This document shows positions 53,976 to 63,466 of a stretch of 64,000 nucleotides of DNA, piece after piece. The notes beneath the pieces were generated by a model. That model ran no database searches. It was given only the letters and a program-made list of their open reading frames with translations, and was not told the DNA's origin. Position numbers and translations under genes: made by a program. The stretch's first letter is position 1. Every line of letters begins with the position of its first letter. Source of the stretch: Vibrio sp. HA2012 (lineage in GTDB: Bacteria > Pseudomonadota > Gammaproteobacteria > Enterobacterales > Vibrionaceae); the NCBI RefSeq assembly GCF_002812955.1, contig NZ_PFXK01000002.1, forward strand, positions 248,001-312,000, read 5' to 3'.

Positions 53976-55607
53976 ATGCTGCTAGCCCCATTTATAGAAG
54001 ATTGTGGTGGTATTGAGAATGTCGTTCGTGTCCTTCTTCCTGATGAACGTTTGATTGTAGAGGTAAGAAATCCGGCTCTTATCAGGAACAAGATTGCTGA
54101 TAGTCAGTTTAACAAGAGGCTTTCTCAGATAACCTATCAAACATTCCCTGCATTGACATCTGATGAACTATTGAATCTGGGAAAAGATATTGCAAAACAT
54201 CAACTGGCGATGGCTGAAGATTTTACTGTGCCAGTTGAATGTGATTATCGCCCCTTGTGGCATGTTTCCCCACCAAGAGGGTTACTGAATGATCCTAATG
54301 GTTTTATCTATCATAATGGTGAATATCATCTGTTTTATCAGTGGCACCCGTTTTCCTGTGAACATAAAGATAAGTACTGGGCTCACCTGAGCAGTCAGGA
54401 TTTGATCAACTGGCAATGGAAGCCGGTTCCGTTAACTCCGTCAGACTGGTTCGACTGCCATGGTGTTTTTTCTGGCCATGCTGTTAGCCTGGATGATGAA
54501 CTGATGCTGTTTTATACAGGGAATGTCCGGGTGGGTGAACAGCGAGACCGGCATACCACTCAGTGTCTGGCCGTATCGAAAGATGGAATTCATTTTGAGA
54601 AAAAGGGACCGGTGATCTTCGACCTTCCTCCGCAGGTTACTCCGCACTGCCGTGATCCTAAAATCATTAAGCATAATGATGAATGGTTGATGTTGCTTGG
54701 TGCACAGCGAGATGATCTTAAAGGCCGTCTTGCTGTGTATAAATCATCAGATTTATACACCTGGTCTTTCTATAAGCTTTGCGGAGATGAATTGGGTGAT
54801 TTCGGCTATATGTGGGAATGCCCGGATATGTTTAAATTAGGTGAGCAGCTTTTTGTTGTGATTGGTCCTCAGGGAATCAAATCCGGAAGTCCGCATCATA
54901 CGATTCCGCATCATAACGGCATTGCTAAAGCAGCATTGAGCAAAGACGGTGATATCACACTCTCTGAATTCCGGAATCTGGACTACGGTTTTGATTTTTA
55001 TGCCCCGCAAACCATGCAAACCTGTGATGGACGCAGAGTAATGAGTGGCTGGATGGGATTACCGGATGAAGACAATCAACCGACAACGGATAATGGCTGG
55101 TTGCACCAACTGACAGTATTGCGTGAAATAGTCTTTGTGGATGGTCACCTGCTTCAGATGCCGATAAAAGAGATGCAGTCTCTACGCAGGGAGCAACATG
55201 TACTAAACCTGAATAACAGTGGTTTTGATTTACAGACTAAGGCGTATGAACTGACTACAACACTGAAGTGGGGCAGTACACTTTCTCTGTTTAAAGATGA
55301 GGATAATCAGCTGGATATCTGTCTGGATAGTGATACCCGAACCCTATTACTTGACCGCACTAAAACTGAGCTTAGACAAGGTGATACCATTCGTGAGCTG
55401 ACTCTGGAAGAGTGTGATCAGGTTGAACTGCGTATTTGGGCTGATACCTCGTCGATAGAGATTTTTATTAATCAGGGTGAATTCGTTATGTCCAGCAGGG
55501 TATATACACCGAAGCAAGCCACGGGCATATGGCTGAAAGGTCAGGCTAAACTGGATATCTGGACACTTAATCCAGCCAGTAAGCCATTTGCACAGCAGAT
55601 GTCCTGA
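53976..55607 (+). CDS. scrB: Sucrose-6-phosphate hydrolase (GH32)
   Basis: 543 residues from ATG 53976 (MLLAPFIEDCGG), chosen over an upstream TTG. An N-terminal extension of about 90 residues precedes the five-bladed propeller. GH32 catalytic motifs: nucleophile Asp in LLNDPNGFIYH, transition-state Asp in CRDPKII, acid/base Glu in MWECPDMF. It splits sucrose-6-phosphate into glucose-6-phosphate and fructose in the cytoplasm. Confidence 0.93.
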   Translation: MLLAPFIEDCGGIENVVRVLLPDERLIVEVRNPALIRNKIADSQFNKRLSQITYQTFPALTSDELLNLGKDIAKHQLAMAEDFTVPVECDYRPLWHVSPPRGLLNDPNGFIYHNGEYHLFYQWHPFSCEHKDKYWAHLSSQDLINWQWKPVPLTPSDWFDCHGVFSGHAVSLDDELMLFYTGNVRVGEQRDRHTTQCLAVSKDGIHFEKKGPVIFDLPPQVTPHCRDPKIIKHNDEWLMLLGAQRDDLKGRLAVYKSSDLYTWSFYKLCGDELGDFGYMWECPDMFKLGEQLFVVIGPQGIKSGSPHHTIPHHNGIAKAALSKDGDITLSEFRNLDYGFDFYAPQTMQTCDGRRVMSGWMGLPDEDNQPTTDNGWLHQLTVLREIVFVDGHLLQMPIKEMQSLRREQHVLNLNNSGFDLQTKAYELTTTLKWGSTLSLFKDEDNQLDICLDSDTRTLLLDRTKTELRQGDTIRELTLEECDQVELRIWADTSSIEIFINQGEFVMSSRVYTPKQATGIWLKGQAKLDIWTLNPASKPFAQQMS

Positions 55608-55629
55608 GTTTATTTTATTTGGCTCCGAA

Positions 55630-55660
55630 GCCCGTCAGGTTTTTTCACTGACGGGCCTTT
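55630..55660 (+). terminator. Terminator after scrB
   Basis: GCCCGTCAG (55630-55638), loop, CTGACGGGC (55648-55656), then CTTTTG. Standard intrinsic terminator. Confidence 0.85.
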
Positions 55661-55785
55661 TGTTGTGATGTTGATGGGAAAGTTCATAATAAAAGTTGTG
55701 CGCAATATAATTTTGCGCTATTTTTATTGGTGAGTTGGCCGGAAGGGTCAATATATATCCATAACAAATGAGAAAGGAAAGTACC

Positions 55786-56331
55786 ATGGGCTCAATTTAC
55801 GATATTGATGTAGTGACCATTGACGGTAAAGCACAAAAATTATCTGACTATAAAGGCAAAGCACTGTTGGTTGTCAATACAGCTTCTGAATGTGGTTTGA
55901 CGCCTCAATATGAGGCTCTGGAAAAACTGTATGAAGCACATAAAGAGCAAGGTTTCGAGATATTGGGATTCCCGTGTAACCAGTTTGGTGCGCAGGAACC
56001 GGGGGAAGACGCAGATATCAAGTCATTCTGCACCGCTCGTTTTGGCGTTACTTTCCCTATGTTCAGCAAAGTGGATGTTAACGGAGAACATCGGCATCCT
56101 CTGTATAAGGCATTGTTTTCTGCTCTGCCTGAACGTACCACAGCTCCTGATAGCGGTTTTGTGGACAAGCTAAAAGGGTATGGTTTTGAAATAAAAGATG
56201 GTGATATTCTGTGGAATTTTGAGAAATTTCTTGTCAGCAGAGAAGGTGACATCATTGGGCATTTTGCTCCGGATATGACTCCGGATCACCCTATTTTAAC
56301 AGCAGCTCTGGATGCGGCATTAGCGGAATAA
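55786..56331 (+). CDS. btuE: Glutathione peroxidase-like thiol peroxidase
   Basis: 181 residues from ATG 55786 with AAAGGAAAG upstream. Peroxidatic C36 in NTASECGLTPQY (Cys where selenoenzymes have Sec), GFPCNQFGAQEPG with C64, and WNFEKFL. The Cys form works as a thioredoxin- or glutathione-dependent peroxidase against H2O2 and lipid peroxides, in the cytoplasm. Separate transcript between two strong terminators. Confidence 0.92.
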   Translation: MGSIYDIDVVTIDGKAQKLSDYKGKALLVVNTASECGLTPQYEALEKLYEAHKEQGFEILGFPCNQFGAQEPGEDADIKSFCTARFGVTFPMFSKVDVNGEHRHPLYKALFSALPERTTAPDSGFVDKLKGYGFEIKDGDILWNFEKFLVSREGDIIGHFAPDMTPDHPILTAALDAALAE

Positions 56332-56346
56332 ACGCTCTGTGGCATC

Positions 56347-56387
56347 AATTCCCCCGAAGCCATTTGGGTTCTGGGGGGAATTTTTTA
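56347..56387 (+). terminator. Terminator after btuE
   Basis: AATTCCCCC (56347-56355) and GGGGGAATT (56374-56382), 18-base loop, then TTTTAT. Confidence 0.85.
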
Positions 56388-56405
56388 TCTGTTAAATAAA
56401 GTTTC

Positions 56406-57326
56406 TTAGCCGATGTATTTCAGCAGGGCAGACTCAGATGGTAAGGCTGTCATTGCTCCTTTTTGAGTTGTTGCCAGAGCACCGCAGCCATTTGCCCAGC
56501 GAACTGCATCATAAATAGTTTCCTTATTGTTCCAGTTGTCGCTTTGAGCCAAACGAGTGATTAAACCACCAACGAATGCATCCCCGGCACCGGTTGTATC
56601 TTTAGGTTGCACGGCCTTACCGGCAACCAGTTCTTGTGTGCCGTTATGGATAACCAGCGCTCCTTTCGCCCCCTGTGTGATAAGCACCAGAGGATTATGG
56701 TAGGCTCCGATATATTTCAGCCCCTCTTCCAGCGTACTGGTATCGGTCAGGAACAGCAGCTCATCATCAGAGAATTTAACGACATCTGCCAGTGCAACGG
56801 CTTTTAGCACCACCGATTTGATCTCAGACTGATTGGCCCATACTTCATCACGTAAATTCGGGTCAAAACTGACACAGCCTCCGGCGGCTTTTATCTGTTC
56901 CATTGCTGTAAAAGTTGTGCTGCGGCTTGGCTCGTTAGCCAGAGCAATGGAACAGACATGCAGCCACTGACCAGCGGAAAATTCCGGAATATCATCAAGC
57001 TGGGTAAACTGATCGGCGCTTGGTTTAACCATAAAAGTGAAGCTACGCTCCCCGGAATCATCCAGATCGACAATTACTGTAGAAGTGCGCTGTTTTTCGT
57101 CCAGCAGCATAAACTGAGTATCGACGCCTTCAGCGGACAGTGTCTTCTGCATAAACCGGCCCAGAGGATCCTGACCCACCCGACCAAAGAAAGCACTGTC
57201 ACCACCTAAGCGGGAAACGGCTACCGCTACGTTAGCTGGGGCTCCACCCGGGCATTTCAGATAGGTTTCTGTGCCTTCGGGAATCAAATCTACAACGGCA
57301 TCGCCGGTAACCCAAACTCTGTTCAT
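56406..57326 (-). CDS. scrK: Fructokinase, PfkB family
   Basis: 306 residues from ATG 57326 (MNRVWVTGDAVVDLIPEG). The PfkB signatures are GGAPANVAVAVSRLGG and DTTGAGDAFVGG. It phosphorylates fructose released by ScrB. It is not in the scrA or scrB transcript but downstream on the minus strand, with its own promoter and a different LacI-type operator. Aminoimidazole riboside kinase is a related alternative, but the sucrose context favours fructokinase. Confidence 0.9.
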   Translation of the reverse strand: MNRVWVTGDAVVDLIPEGTETYLKCPGGAPANVAVAVSRLGGDSAFFGRVGQDPLGRFMQKTLSAEGVDTQFMLLDEKQRTSTVIVDLDDSGERSFTFMVKPSADQFTQLDDIPEFSAGQWLHVCSIALANEPSRSTTFTAMEQIKAAGGCVSFDPNLRDEVWANQSEIKSVVLKAVALADVVKFSDDELLFLTDTSTLEEGLKYIGAYHNPLVLITQGAKGALVIHNGTQELVAGKAVQPKDTTGAGDAFVGGLITRLAQSDNWNNKETIYDAVRWANGCGALATTQKGAMTALPSESALLKYIG

Positions 57327-57364
57327 ATTTTTAAACCTTTGATTACGCATTTTTGCTGAAAAAT

Positions 57365-57392
57365 AGTTTACTAAATCGGTTTAGCAATGCAA
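57365..57392 (-). promoter_or_regulatory. scrK promoter with LacI-family operator in the spacer
   Basis: CTAAATCGGTTTAG (57371-57384) has perfect 5-bp arms. On the minus strand TTGCAT (57392-57387) and TAAACT (57370-57365) flank it as -35/-10 with a 16-base spacer. The operator differs from the GCAAACGTTC type at scrA/scrB, so another repressor is likely. Confidence 0.5.
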
Positions 57393-57456
57393 TAAACTAA
57401 CTGTTTATCTGCGGTACAGGATACGAAAAGTGTGATCTGGCAAAGTGTCACGGCTT

Positions 57457-57477
57457 TGCCTATCAAAACAATAGGCA
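57457..57477. repeat. Small inverted repeat in the scrK/zwf intergenic region
   Basis: TGCCTAT (57457-57463) and ATAGGCA (57471-57477), 7-bp arms. The 425-base gap holds this, the scrK promoter and the zwf promoter; I see no gene in it. Confidence 0.35.
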
Positions 57478-57622
57478 GACTCGACTTTGAAAGAGTCAGA
57501 AGGTTTATTATCTTTTGTCGCATGGCTATTTTCTTGAACTGAATGTGTGGACTAAGTTCTGAGTCCTTCCGCTGAAAATTACTATGGCCTATTTATAGGA
57601 AATAGAAAGAATAAATAATGGG

Positions 57623-57651
57623 TTGAACTGTGTTACCGGTAAACCTATAGT
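57623..57651 (+). promoter_or_regulatory. zwf promoter with GntR (gluconate repressor)-type operator
   Basis: TTGAAC (57623-57628), exactly 17 bases, TATAGT (57646-57651). Inside the spacer, TGTTACCGGTAAAC (57631-57644) carries the palindrome TTACCGGTAA, matching the LacI-family gluconate repressor consensus ATGTTACCGGTAACAT. It implies repression released by gluconate-type inducers. The leader to zwf would be about 94 bases. Confidence 0.68.
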
Positions 57652-57751
57652 AGGGACAGTCGTTAACTTAAGGGCTCCGTCTTAATGGCTGTCATGGGCA
57701 TAATGATGGAGAAAGGCAAACAATAGCAGTATTAACTGCAATGAGAACGCT

Positions 57752-59290
57752 ATGGTTAATGTAGAAAGAAGGGACGATGATAAGCCAACAGTATTGATCC
57801 CGGAAAATAACATAATCGTCATTTTTGGCGCTTCCGGTGATTTAACGCAGCGAAAACTTATTCCTGCGTTTTATCACCTTTATGTGAATGACCTCCTGCC
57901 CCCGGATTTTGCTATTTTAGGGGCAAGCCGGACTGATTTTTCCGATCAGGGGTTCCGGGATAAGATGAAATTGGCCTTACAGGCCGGTTCAGAGACCAAT
58001 GAGGCTCATCTGAGCGGTTTTTGTGAACATCTTTATTATCAGGCTCTTAATACATCTGATAGAACAGAATATGGGGCATTAAAAGCCAGACTCGAAGAGG
58101 TACACAAGAAACACAATACAGGCGGTAATACAGTGTATTACCTGTCTACGCCACCCAGCCTTTACGGTGTGATTCCGGAATGTCTGGCTGCGCATGGTCT
58201 GAATGAAGAACACGATGGCTGGAAAAACCTGATTGTAGAAAAACCGTTTGGGTACGATTTGCAGTCTGCTACTGAGCTGGATCAGACCATTCATGCTTAT
58301 TTTAAAGAGCATCAGATTTACCGTATTGACCATTATCTTGGTAAAGAAACCGTACAAAATTTACTGGTTTTCCGCTTTTCGAACGCTCTGTTTGAGCCTT
58401 TATGGAACCGTAACTTTATCGACCATGTGGAAATCACATCAGCTGAATTTCTTGGGGTCGAAGAGCGGGGTGGTTATTACGACACCGCCGGTGCGATGCG
58501 GGATATGTTCCAGAACCACCTGCTGCAGGTACTGGCTATGGTTGCAATGGAACCTCCGTCAGCGATCAACGCAGATTCTATGCGGGATGAAGCAGTGAAA
58601 GTGATGCAGAGCTTCCGTCCTCTGTCTGAGCAGGATCTGAAACAGAACCTGATACTGGGGCAGTATACTGGTTCGGAAGTCCGCGGACAGTATCTGCCTG
58701 GTTACCGGGAAGAAAAAGGGGTGTCAGAAGATTCCAGAACGGAAACCTATGTCGGATTGAAAATGTTTATTGATAACTGGCGCTGGAATGGTGTTCCTTT
58801 TTATGTTCGTACCGGTAAACGTCTGCCTACCCGGGTGACGGAAGTAGTCATCCATTTTAAAGATACACCGCATCCGATTTTTAGTGCGAATTCGCCGGAG
58901 AATAAACTGATTATCCGTATTCAGCCGGATGAAGGTATTTTGATGAGTTTCGGCCTGAAGAAACCGGGAGCAGGATTCGAGACCAAGCAGGTATCGATGG
59001 ATTTTCACTATGATGATATGGGTGAAGCCAACATGTTGACGGCTTATGAACGTCTGTTGCTGGACTGTATGAAAGGTGATGCTACGTTGTTTACCCGTAG
59101 TGATGCCGTACAAACCTGTTGGAAGTTTGTTCAGCCAATACTGAATTTTAAAGAAAACTGCGAACACCTGTTTGGGTACGCAGCGGGAACATGGGGACCC
59201 AAAGAAGCGGATGAGTTATTAAAGAATGATGGCCGGGACTGGCGCTTCCCATGTAAGAACCTGACTGATACTGATTATTGTGAGTTGTAA
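57752..59290 (+). CDS. zwf: Glucose-6-phosphate 1-dehydrogenase
   Basis: 512 residues. The N-terminal Rossmann motif [19 protein letters not shown] begins about residue 27, after an N-terminal tail about 14 residues longer than in enteric homologues. The active-site motif is [20 protein letters not shown] and RTGKRLP are further family features. It oxidises glucose-6-phosphate to 6-phosphogluconolactone with NADP. The stop overlaps the pgl start (TAATG). First gene of zwf-pgl-gnd. Confidence 0.97.
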   Translation: MVNVERRDDDKPTVLIPENNIIVIFGASGDLTQRKLIPAFYHLYVNDLLPPDFAILGASRTDFSDQGFRDKMKLALQAGSETNEAHLSGFCEHLYYQALNTSDRTEYGALKARLEEVHKKHNTGGNTVYYLSTPPSLYGVIPECLAAHGLNEEHDGWKNLIVEKPFGYDLQSATELDQTIHAYFKEHQIYRIDHYLGKETVQNLLVFRFSNALFEPLWNRNFIDHVEITSAEFLGVEERGGYYDTAGAMRDMFQNHLLQVLAMVAMEPPSAINADSMRDEAVKVMQSFRPLSEQDLKQNLILGQYTGSEVRGQYLPGYREEKGVSEDSRTETYVGLKMFIDNWRWNGVPFYVRTGKRLPTRVTEVVIHFKDTPHPIFSANSPENKLIIRIQPDEGILMSFGLKKPGAGFETKQVSMDFHYDDMGEANMLTAYERLLLDCMKGDATLFTRSDAVQTCWKFVQPILNFKENCEHLFGYAAGTWGPKEADELLKNDGRDWRFPCKNLTDTDYCEL

Positions 59291-60015
59291 TGATGGATTA
59301 TAAATTATTCGAAACACCTGAAGCCGTAGTTATCTCTCTGGCAGACACTATGCTGAAAATGAGTCTGGAAGGACGCCCTGTTCATATTTCTTTATCTGGC
59401 GGAAGTACACCGAAATTGCTGTTTAAAACGTTGGCTCAGACTCCGTATGCGGAAAGCATTCAGTGGCACAATCTGCATTTTTGGTGGGGAGATGAGCGGT
59501 GTGTAGAACCAACGGATCCGGAAAGTAATTATGGCGAAGCCAATACACTGCTGTTCAGCCATGTTGAACTGCCTGAAGAAAATATTCACCGTATTCGCGG
59601 AGAAGATAGTCCGGAAAAAGAAGTCATTCGTTTTGCTAATGAAATGGACGCGGTGATTCCACATAAAAATACCCTTCCTGTTTTTGACTGGATCCTGCTG
59701 GGGATGGGGGGCGATGGCCACACAGCTTCTCTTTTCCCATATAAAACCGATTTTAAAGACGAAAACCTAACCGTGATTGCATCACACCCAGAAAGTGGTC
59801 AATTACGTATTTCCAAAACAGCCCGGCTTCTGGCAAATGCAGAGCGTATTACTTACCTGGTTCTGGGGGAAAGTAAAGCCGCTGTTTTGAAAGAAATTCA
59901 TGATATGCCTGAAGAAGCACTACCGTATCCCGCTGCTAAAGTAAAATCTACACGGGGTAAGACGGAGTGGTATCTGGATGCCGCAGCAGCGAAACTATTT
60001 GCGAGAGGGGAATAA
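59290..60015 (+). CDS. pgl: 6-phosphogluconolactonase
   Basis: 241 residues, DevB/SOL family. SLSGGSTPKLLFKTLAQ, WWGDERCVEPTDPESNYGE and LLGMGGDGHTASLFP are the phosphate and catalytic segments. It hydrolyses the lactone made by Zwf. The start overlaps zwf by one base; gnd follows two bases after the stop, so the three are translated together. Confidence 0.96.
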   Translation: MMDYKLFETPEAVVISLADTMLKMSLEGRPVHISLSGGSTPKLLFKTLAQTPYAESIQWHNLHFWWGDERCVEPTDPESNYGEANTLLFSHVELPEENIHRIRGEDSPEKEVIRFANEMDAVIPHKNTLPVFDWILLGMGGDGHTASLFPYKTDFKDENLTVIASHPESGQLRISKTARLLANAERITYLVLGESKAAVLKEIHDMPEEALPYPAAKVKSTRGKTEWYLDAAAAKLFARGE

Positions 60016-60017
60016 AA

Positions 60018-61466
60018 ATGAAAGGTGATATTGGCGTAATTGGCCTGGCAGTTATGGGACAGAACCTTATCCTGAATATGAATGATCATGGTTTTAAAGT
60101 TGTCGCATTTAATCGTACTGTATCTAAAGTGGATGAGTTTTTGCAGGGTGCGGCAAAAGGCACAAATATTATTGGTGCGACATCACTGGAAGATTTGGTG
60201 GCTAAATTGGAAGCCCCGCGTAAAGTCATGCTGATGGTGCGTGCCGGTGATGTAGTGGATCACTTTATTGATGCGCTGGTGCCGTTATTGGATAAAGGCG
60301 ATATTATTATTGATGGTGGTAACTCAAACTATCCGGACACTAACCGCCGTGTGGCGGCCTTGAAAGAGAAAGGTCTCTATTATATCGGTACTGGGGTTTC
60401 TGGTGGTGAAGAGGGAGCCCGTTTTGGTCCTTCGATTATGCCGGGTGGCTCTCCGGAAGCATGGCCGCATGTAAAACCGATCTTTCAGGCCATTTCGGCA
60501 AAAACGGATGCCGGAGAAGCTTGTTGTGATTGGGTGGGTAAAGATGGTGCCGGCCATTTCGTAAAGATGGTTCACAATGGTATTGAATATGGTGATATGC
60601 AGCTTATCAGCGAAGCATATCATTTTATGAAAGACGGTCTTGGGCTTTCTTATTCCGAGATGCAGGCGATTTTTCAGGAGTGGAAGTCTACAGAGCTGGA
60701 TAGTTATCTGATCGATATTACGACGGACATTCTTGGCTATAAAGATGAAGACGGGGAACCCCTGGTTGAAAAAATTCTGGATACGGCTGGTCAGAAAGGA
60801 ACCGGAAAATGGACGGGGATTAATGCACTGGATCTCGGAATCCCGTTGACATTGATTACGGAATCTGTTTTTGCGCGTTGTCTTTCTTCTCTTAAAGAGC
60901 AGCGAGTAGAAGCTGAAACGTTGTTTGGTAAAACCATTGTGAAAATCGAAGGGGATAAGACTGAGTGGGTTGATGCGCTGCGTCAGGCTCTACTTGCTTC
61001 TAAAATTATTTCTTATGCGCAAGGCTTTATGCTGATCCGCGAAGCATCAGAAGAAAATGATTGGTCACTGAATTACGGTAACGTTGCATTGATGTGGCGT
61101 GGGGGGTGTATTATCCGTAGTGCTTTCCTTGGTAATATTCGGGATGCGTATGAAACCAATCCGGATCTTAAATTCCTGGGGTCTGATCCGTATTTCAGAA
61201 CGATTCTGGCCGATGGTATGGCCGGGTGGCGTAAAGTCGCTGCTAAATCACTGGAAATCGGTTTGCCAATGCCAACGATGACATCCGCTCTGGCATTTTT
61301 GGACGGGTATACTACCGCTCGTTTGCCAGCCAATATGTTGCAGGCTCAGCGTGATTACTTCGGTGCCCATACTTATGAACGGGTTGACAAGCCTCGTGGT
61401 CAGTTCTTCCATACTAATTGGACGGGGACAGGTGGTGATACCGCATCAACGACTTATGATGTCTGA
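60018..61466 (+). CDS. gnd: 6-phosphogluconate dehydrogenase (decarboxylating)
   Basis: 482 residues from ATG 60018 with GAGGGG upstream; an in-frame extension into pgl is rejected. NADP motif GLAVMGQNLILNM, substrate motifs GVSGGEEGARFGPSIMPGG and FVKMVHNGIEYGDMQLI, and the C-terminal RAQRDYFGAHTYER-type segment. It makes ribulose-5-phosphate, CO2 and NADPH. Confidence 0.98.
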   Translation: MKGDIGVIGLAVMGQNLILNMNDHGFKVVAFNRTVSKVDEFLQGAAKGTNIIGATSLEDLVAKLEAPRKVMLMVRAGDVVDHFIDALVPLLDKGDIIIDGGNSNYPDTNRRVAALKEKGLYYIGTGVSGGEEGARFGPSIMPGGSPEAWPHVKPIFQAISAKTDAGEACCDWVGKDGAGHFVKMVHNGIEYGDMQLISEAYHFMKDGLGLSYSEMQAIFQEWKSTELDSYLIDITTDILGYKDEDGEPLVEKILDTAGQKGTGKWTGINALDLGIPLTLITESVFARCLSSLKEQRVEAETLFGKTIVKIEGDKTEWVDALRQALLASKIISYAQGFMLIREASEENDWSLNYGNVALMWRGGCIIRSAFLGNIRDAYETNPDLKFLGSDPYFRTILADGMAGWRKVAAKSLEIGLPMPTMTSALAFLDGYTTARLPANMLQAQRDYFGAHTYERVDKPRGQFFHTNWTGTGGDTASTTYDV

Positions 61467-61863
61467 ACGGGCTTTTACGTATGTGACGTGAAAGTATTAA
61501 GGATGTCTTTGCAGCCGGTTTACCGGCTGCTTTAGTGTTAGAATTTAGTATGATAAAGGGGATGAAATTTGTTCGCTTTGTTCGGAGAAAAGTAGTAAAG
61601 TAGAAAAAGATCTCATTTCCATTTTTGCTTCAAACGTTATGTTTGCGTGTTTTGCCTGCAAGTTCCTGTCTCTTTCCCTGTTTTCGTGTTAGTTAATATT
61701 TAAAGTCATAAACGCCATTTTCAGCATTAAAGAACTAACTTTAAGAGTTTTAAATCACATTACCTACTTTAGTCTTCGTCAATAATACCTATATCAATCT
61801 GATGTTGATTCACGTGAGTCTGCGATAGATTGAATGATATCAATAACCATAATAGGTACTTCA
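61467..61863. other. Intergenic region gnd / tctC
   Basis: 397 bases with no gene. After the gnd terminator it is AT-rich. Nearer tctC it holds an 8-bp palindrome TCACGTGA (61810-61817) and inverted arms TACCTAT (61786-61792) / ATAGGTA (61852-61858) that bracket it. These may be operators or a leader structure for the transporter genes; I cannot assign a regulator. Confidence 0.45.
61511..61534 (+). terminator. Terminator after gnd
   Basis: GCAGCCGG (61511-61518), TTTA loop, CCGGCTGC (61523-61530), then TTTAG. Confidence 0.85.
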
Positions 61864-62859
61864 ATGAACATGAAACTAAAAAGCGTTATGATCGGTGCTG
61901 CAGTAGCTTCTATTGCAGTTATGCCTCTGAGCAGTGCGGTAGCAAAGGATTATCAGCCGCCTAAAACTCTTTCATTCGTTGCGCCATCTGGTGCTGGTGG
62001 TGGTTGGGACTTAACCATCCGTACAGTAGCGAAAACTCTGAAAGATACAGGTTTGGTTGAATCTAATATGCCTGTTACTAACCGTCCTGGTGGTGGTGGT
62101 GCAGTAAACCTTGCTTACATGCAGACTCAGAAAGGCAAAGATAATCTGATTTCAGTTTATTCACCACCGATCCTGCTAACTAACCTGACTGGTGCAAGTA
62201 AATACAGCTATGAAGATACGACTCCTCTGGCTCGTCTGATTACTGATTATGCTGCTTTTGTGGTTTCAAAAGACTCTAAATACACTTCTATTAAAGAAGT
62301 CATGGATGCACTGAAGAACGATCCTAAGAGTGTGAAGATTGGTGGTACTTCTTCTGCAGGTAGTATGGACCACATTCAGTTCCTGATGGTTGCTAAAGCG
62401 GCTGGCGTTCCAAAACTGAACCAGATTGACTACATCTCTTTCCAGGATGGCGGTGCTGTTGCTCAGGTTCTTGGTGGCCATGTTGATTTGATCTCTACTG
62501 GTCTGGGTGATGTGACTTCTCTTGTTAAGAGTGGCAACCTGCGTGCACTTGCTCAGACTGCTGACAAGCGTATCGGTGATGGTGCTGTCGCTGAAATCCC
62601 AACAGTGAAAGAACAAGGTATTGATGTAACGTTTGAAAACTGGCGTGGTCTGTTTGGTCCTAAAGATATGCCTGCATACGCGGTAACTTACTGGAATGAC
62701 ACACTGAAAGAGATGGTGGCAACTCCAGAGTGGGCTGAAGCACGTAAGCGTAACGGTTGGGATGATGCTTACCAGAATGGTGAAGACTTCACTAAATTCC
62801 TGGCAAAAACCAACGAACAATATAAAGAAATTCTGGCAGAAATTTTCTCTAAAAAGTAA
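61864..62859 (+). CDS. tctC: Tripartite tricarboxylate transporter substrate-binding protein (TctC family)
   Basis: 331 residues from ATG 61864 (MNMKLKSVMIGAA) with a signal peptide ending near SSAVAKD. Family segments: FVAPSGAGGGWDLTIRTVAK, NRPGGGGAVNLAYMQT, GTSSAGSMDHIQFLM and FENWRGLFGPKDMP. It captures a di- or tricarboxylate in the periplasm and hands it to TctBA. The substrate (citrate, tartrate, propionate or others) cannot be read from sequence. Confidence 0.92.
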   Translation: MNMKLKSVMIGAAVASIAVMPLSSAVAKDYQPPKTLSFVAPSGAGGGWDLTIRTVAKTLKDTGLVESNMPVTNRPGGGGAVNLAYMQTQKGKDNLISVYSPPILLTNLTGASKYSYEDTTPLARLITDYAAFVVSKDSKYTSIKEVMDALKNDPKSVKIGGTSSAGSMDHIQFLMVAKAAGVPKLNQIDYISFQDGGAVAQVLGGHVDLISTGLGDVTSLVKSGNLRALAQTADKRIGDGAVAEIPTVKEQGIDVTFENWRGLFGPKDMPAYAVTYWNDTLKEMVATPEWAEARKRNGWDDAYQNGEDFTKFLAKTNEQYKEILAEIFSKK

Positions 62860-62959
62860 TGCGTAATTTCTTTAATTATAAGAGGGAGCAATTCCCTCTT
62901 ATTTCAAATTTAAACACACATTTTAATTTATTTTATATTTAGCATAAGGAATAAATCCT

Positions 62960-63454
62960 ATGGAAAACAAAAATGTTCGTCCTAATTGGGATGCATTTAC
63001 GGGATTATTCGGGGTAGCATTTGGACTTATATATGGCTATATGACATATACAATGCCTCGTGCAGCATTCGGTAACCCTATGGATCCTCTTTATTTTCCA
63101 CTTGGCGTTTCTGCCGTGTCTGTTTTAATTGGCATCCTTGTGCTAGTTAAAAGTGATTTTAAAGCAGCAGTTCTGGCTTATAAAAATCTTATTAATGAAG
63201 ATGAATCCAGAAAAAATGACCGTCGTCGTATTCTATATACTTGTATTATTGCCGTTGGTTATGCTCTTGTATTTGAACACCTGGGATATATAATCAGTAC
63301 ATTTATGTTTATGTTCTGTATGCTGACTATTACCAGCGGAAAAAAATCCTGGATGAAAAGTATTATTATTGCACTTCTTTTCTCCGTCGGTGTTTATTTC
63401 GTATTTAACACGTTATTAAGCATTAGTCTTCCTCCACTACCATTCGGGGAATAA
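62960..63454 (+). CDS. tctB: Tripartite tricarboxylate transporter small membrane protein (TctB family)
   Basis: 164 residues with four predicted helices (GLIYGYMTYTMPRAAFG; PLYFPLGVSAVSVLIGILVLV; GYALVFEHLGYIISTFMFMF; SIIIALLFSVGVYFVFNTLL). It pairs with TctA. It follows tctC by 100 bases; tctA starts 12 bases after its stop. Confidence 0.9.
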   Translation: MENKNVRPNWDAFTGLFGVAFGLIYGYMTYTMPRAAFGNPMDPLYFPLGVSAVSVLIGILVLVKSDFKAAVLAYKNLINEDESRKNDRRRILYTCIIAVGYALVFEHLGYIISTFMFMFCMLTITSGKKSWMKSIIIALLFSVGVYFVFNTLLSISLPPLPFGE

Positions 63455-63466
63455 GGTGAGATTGTC

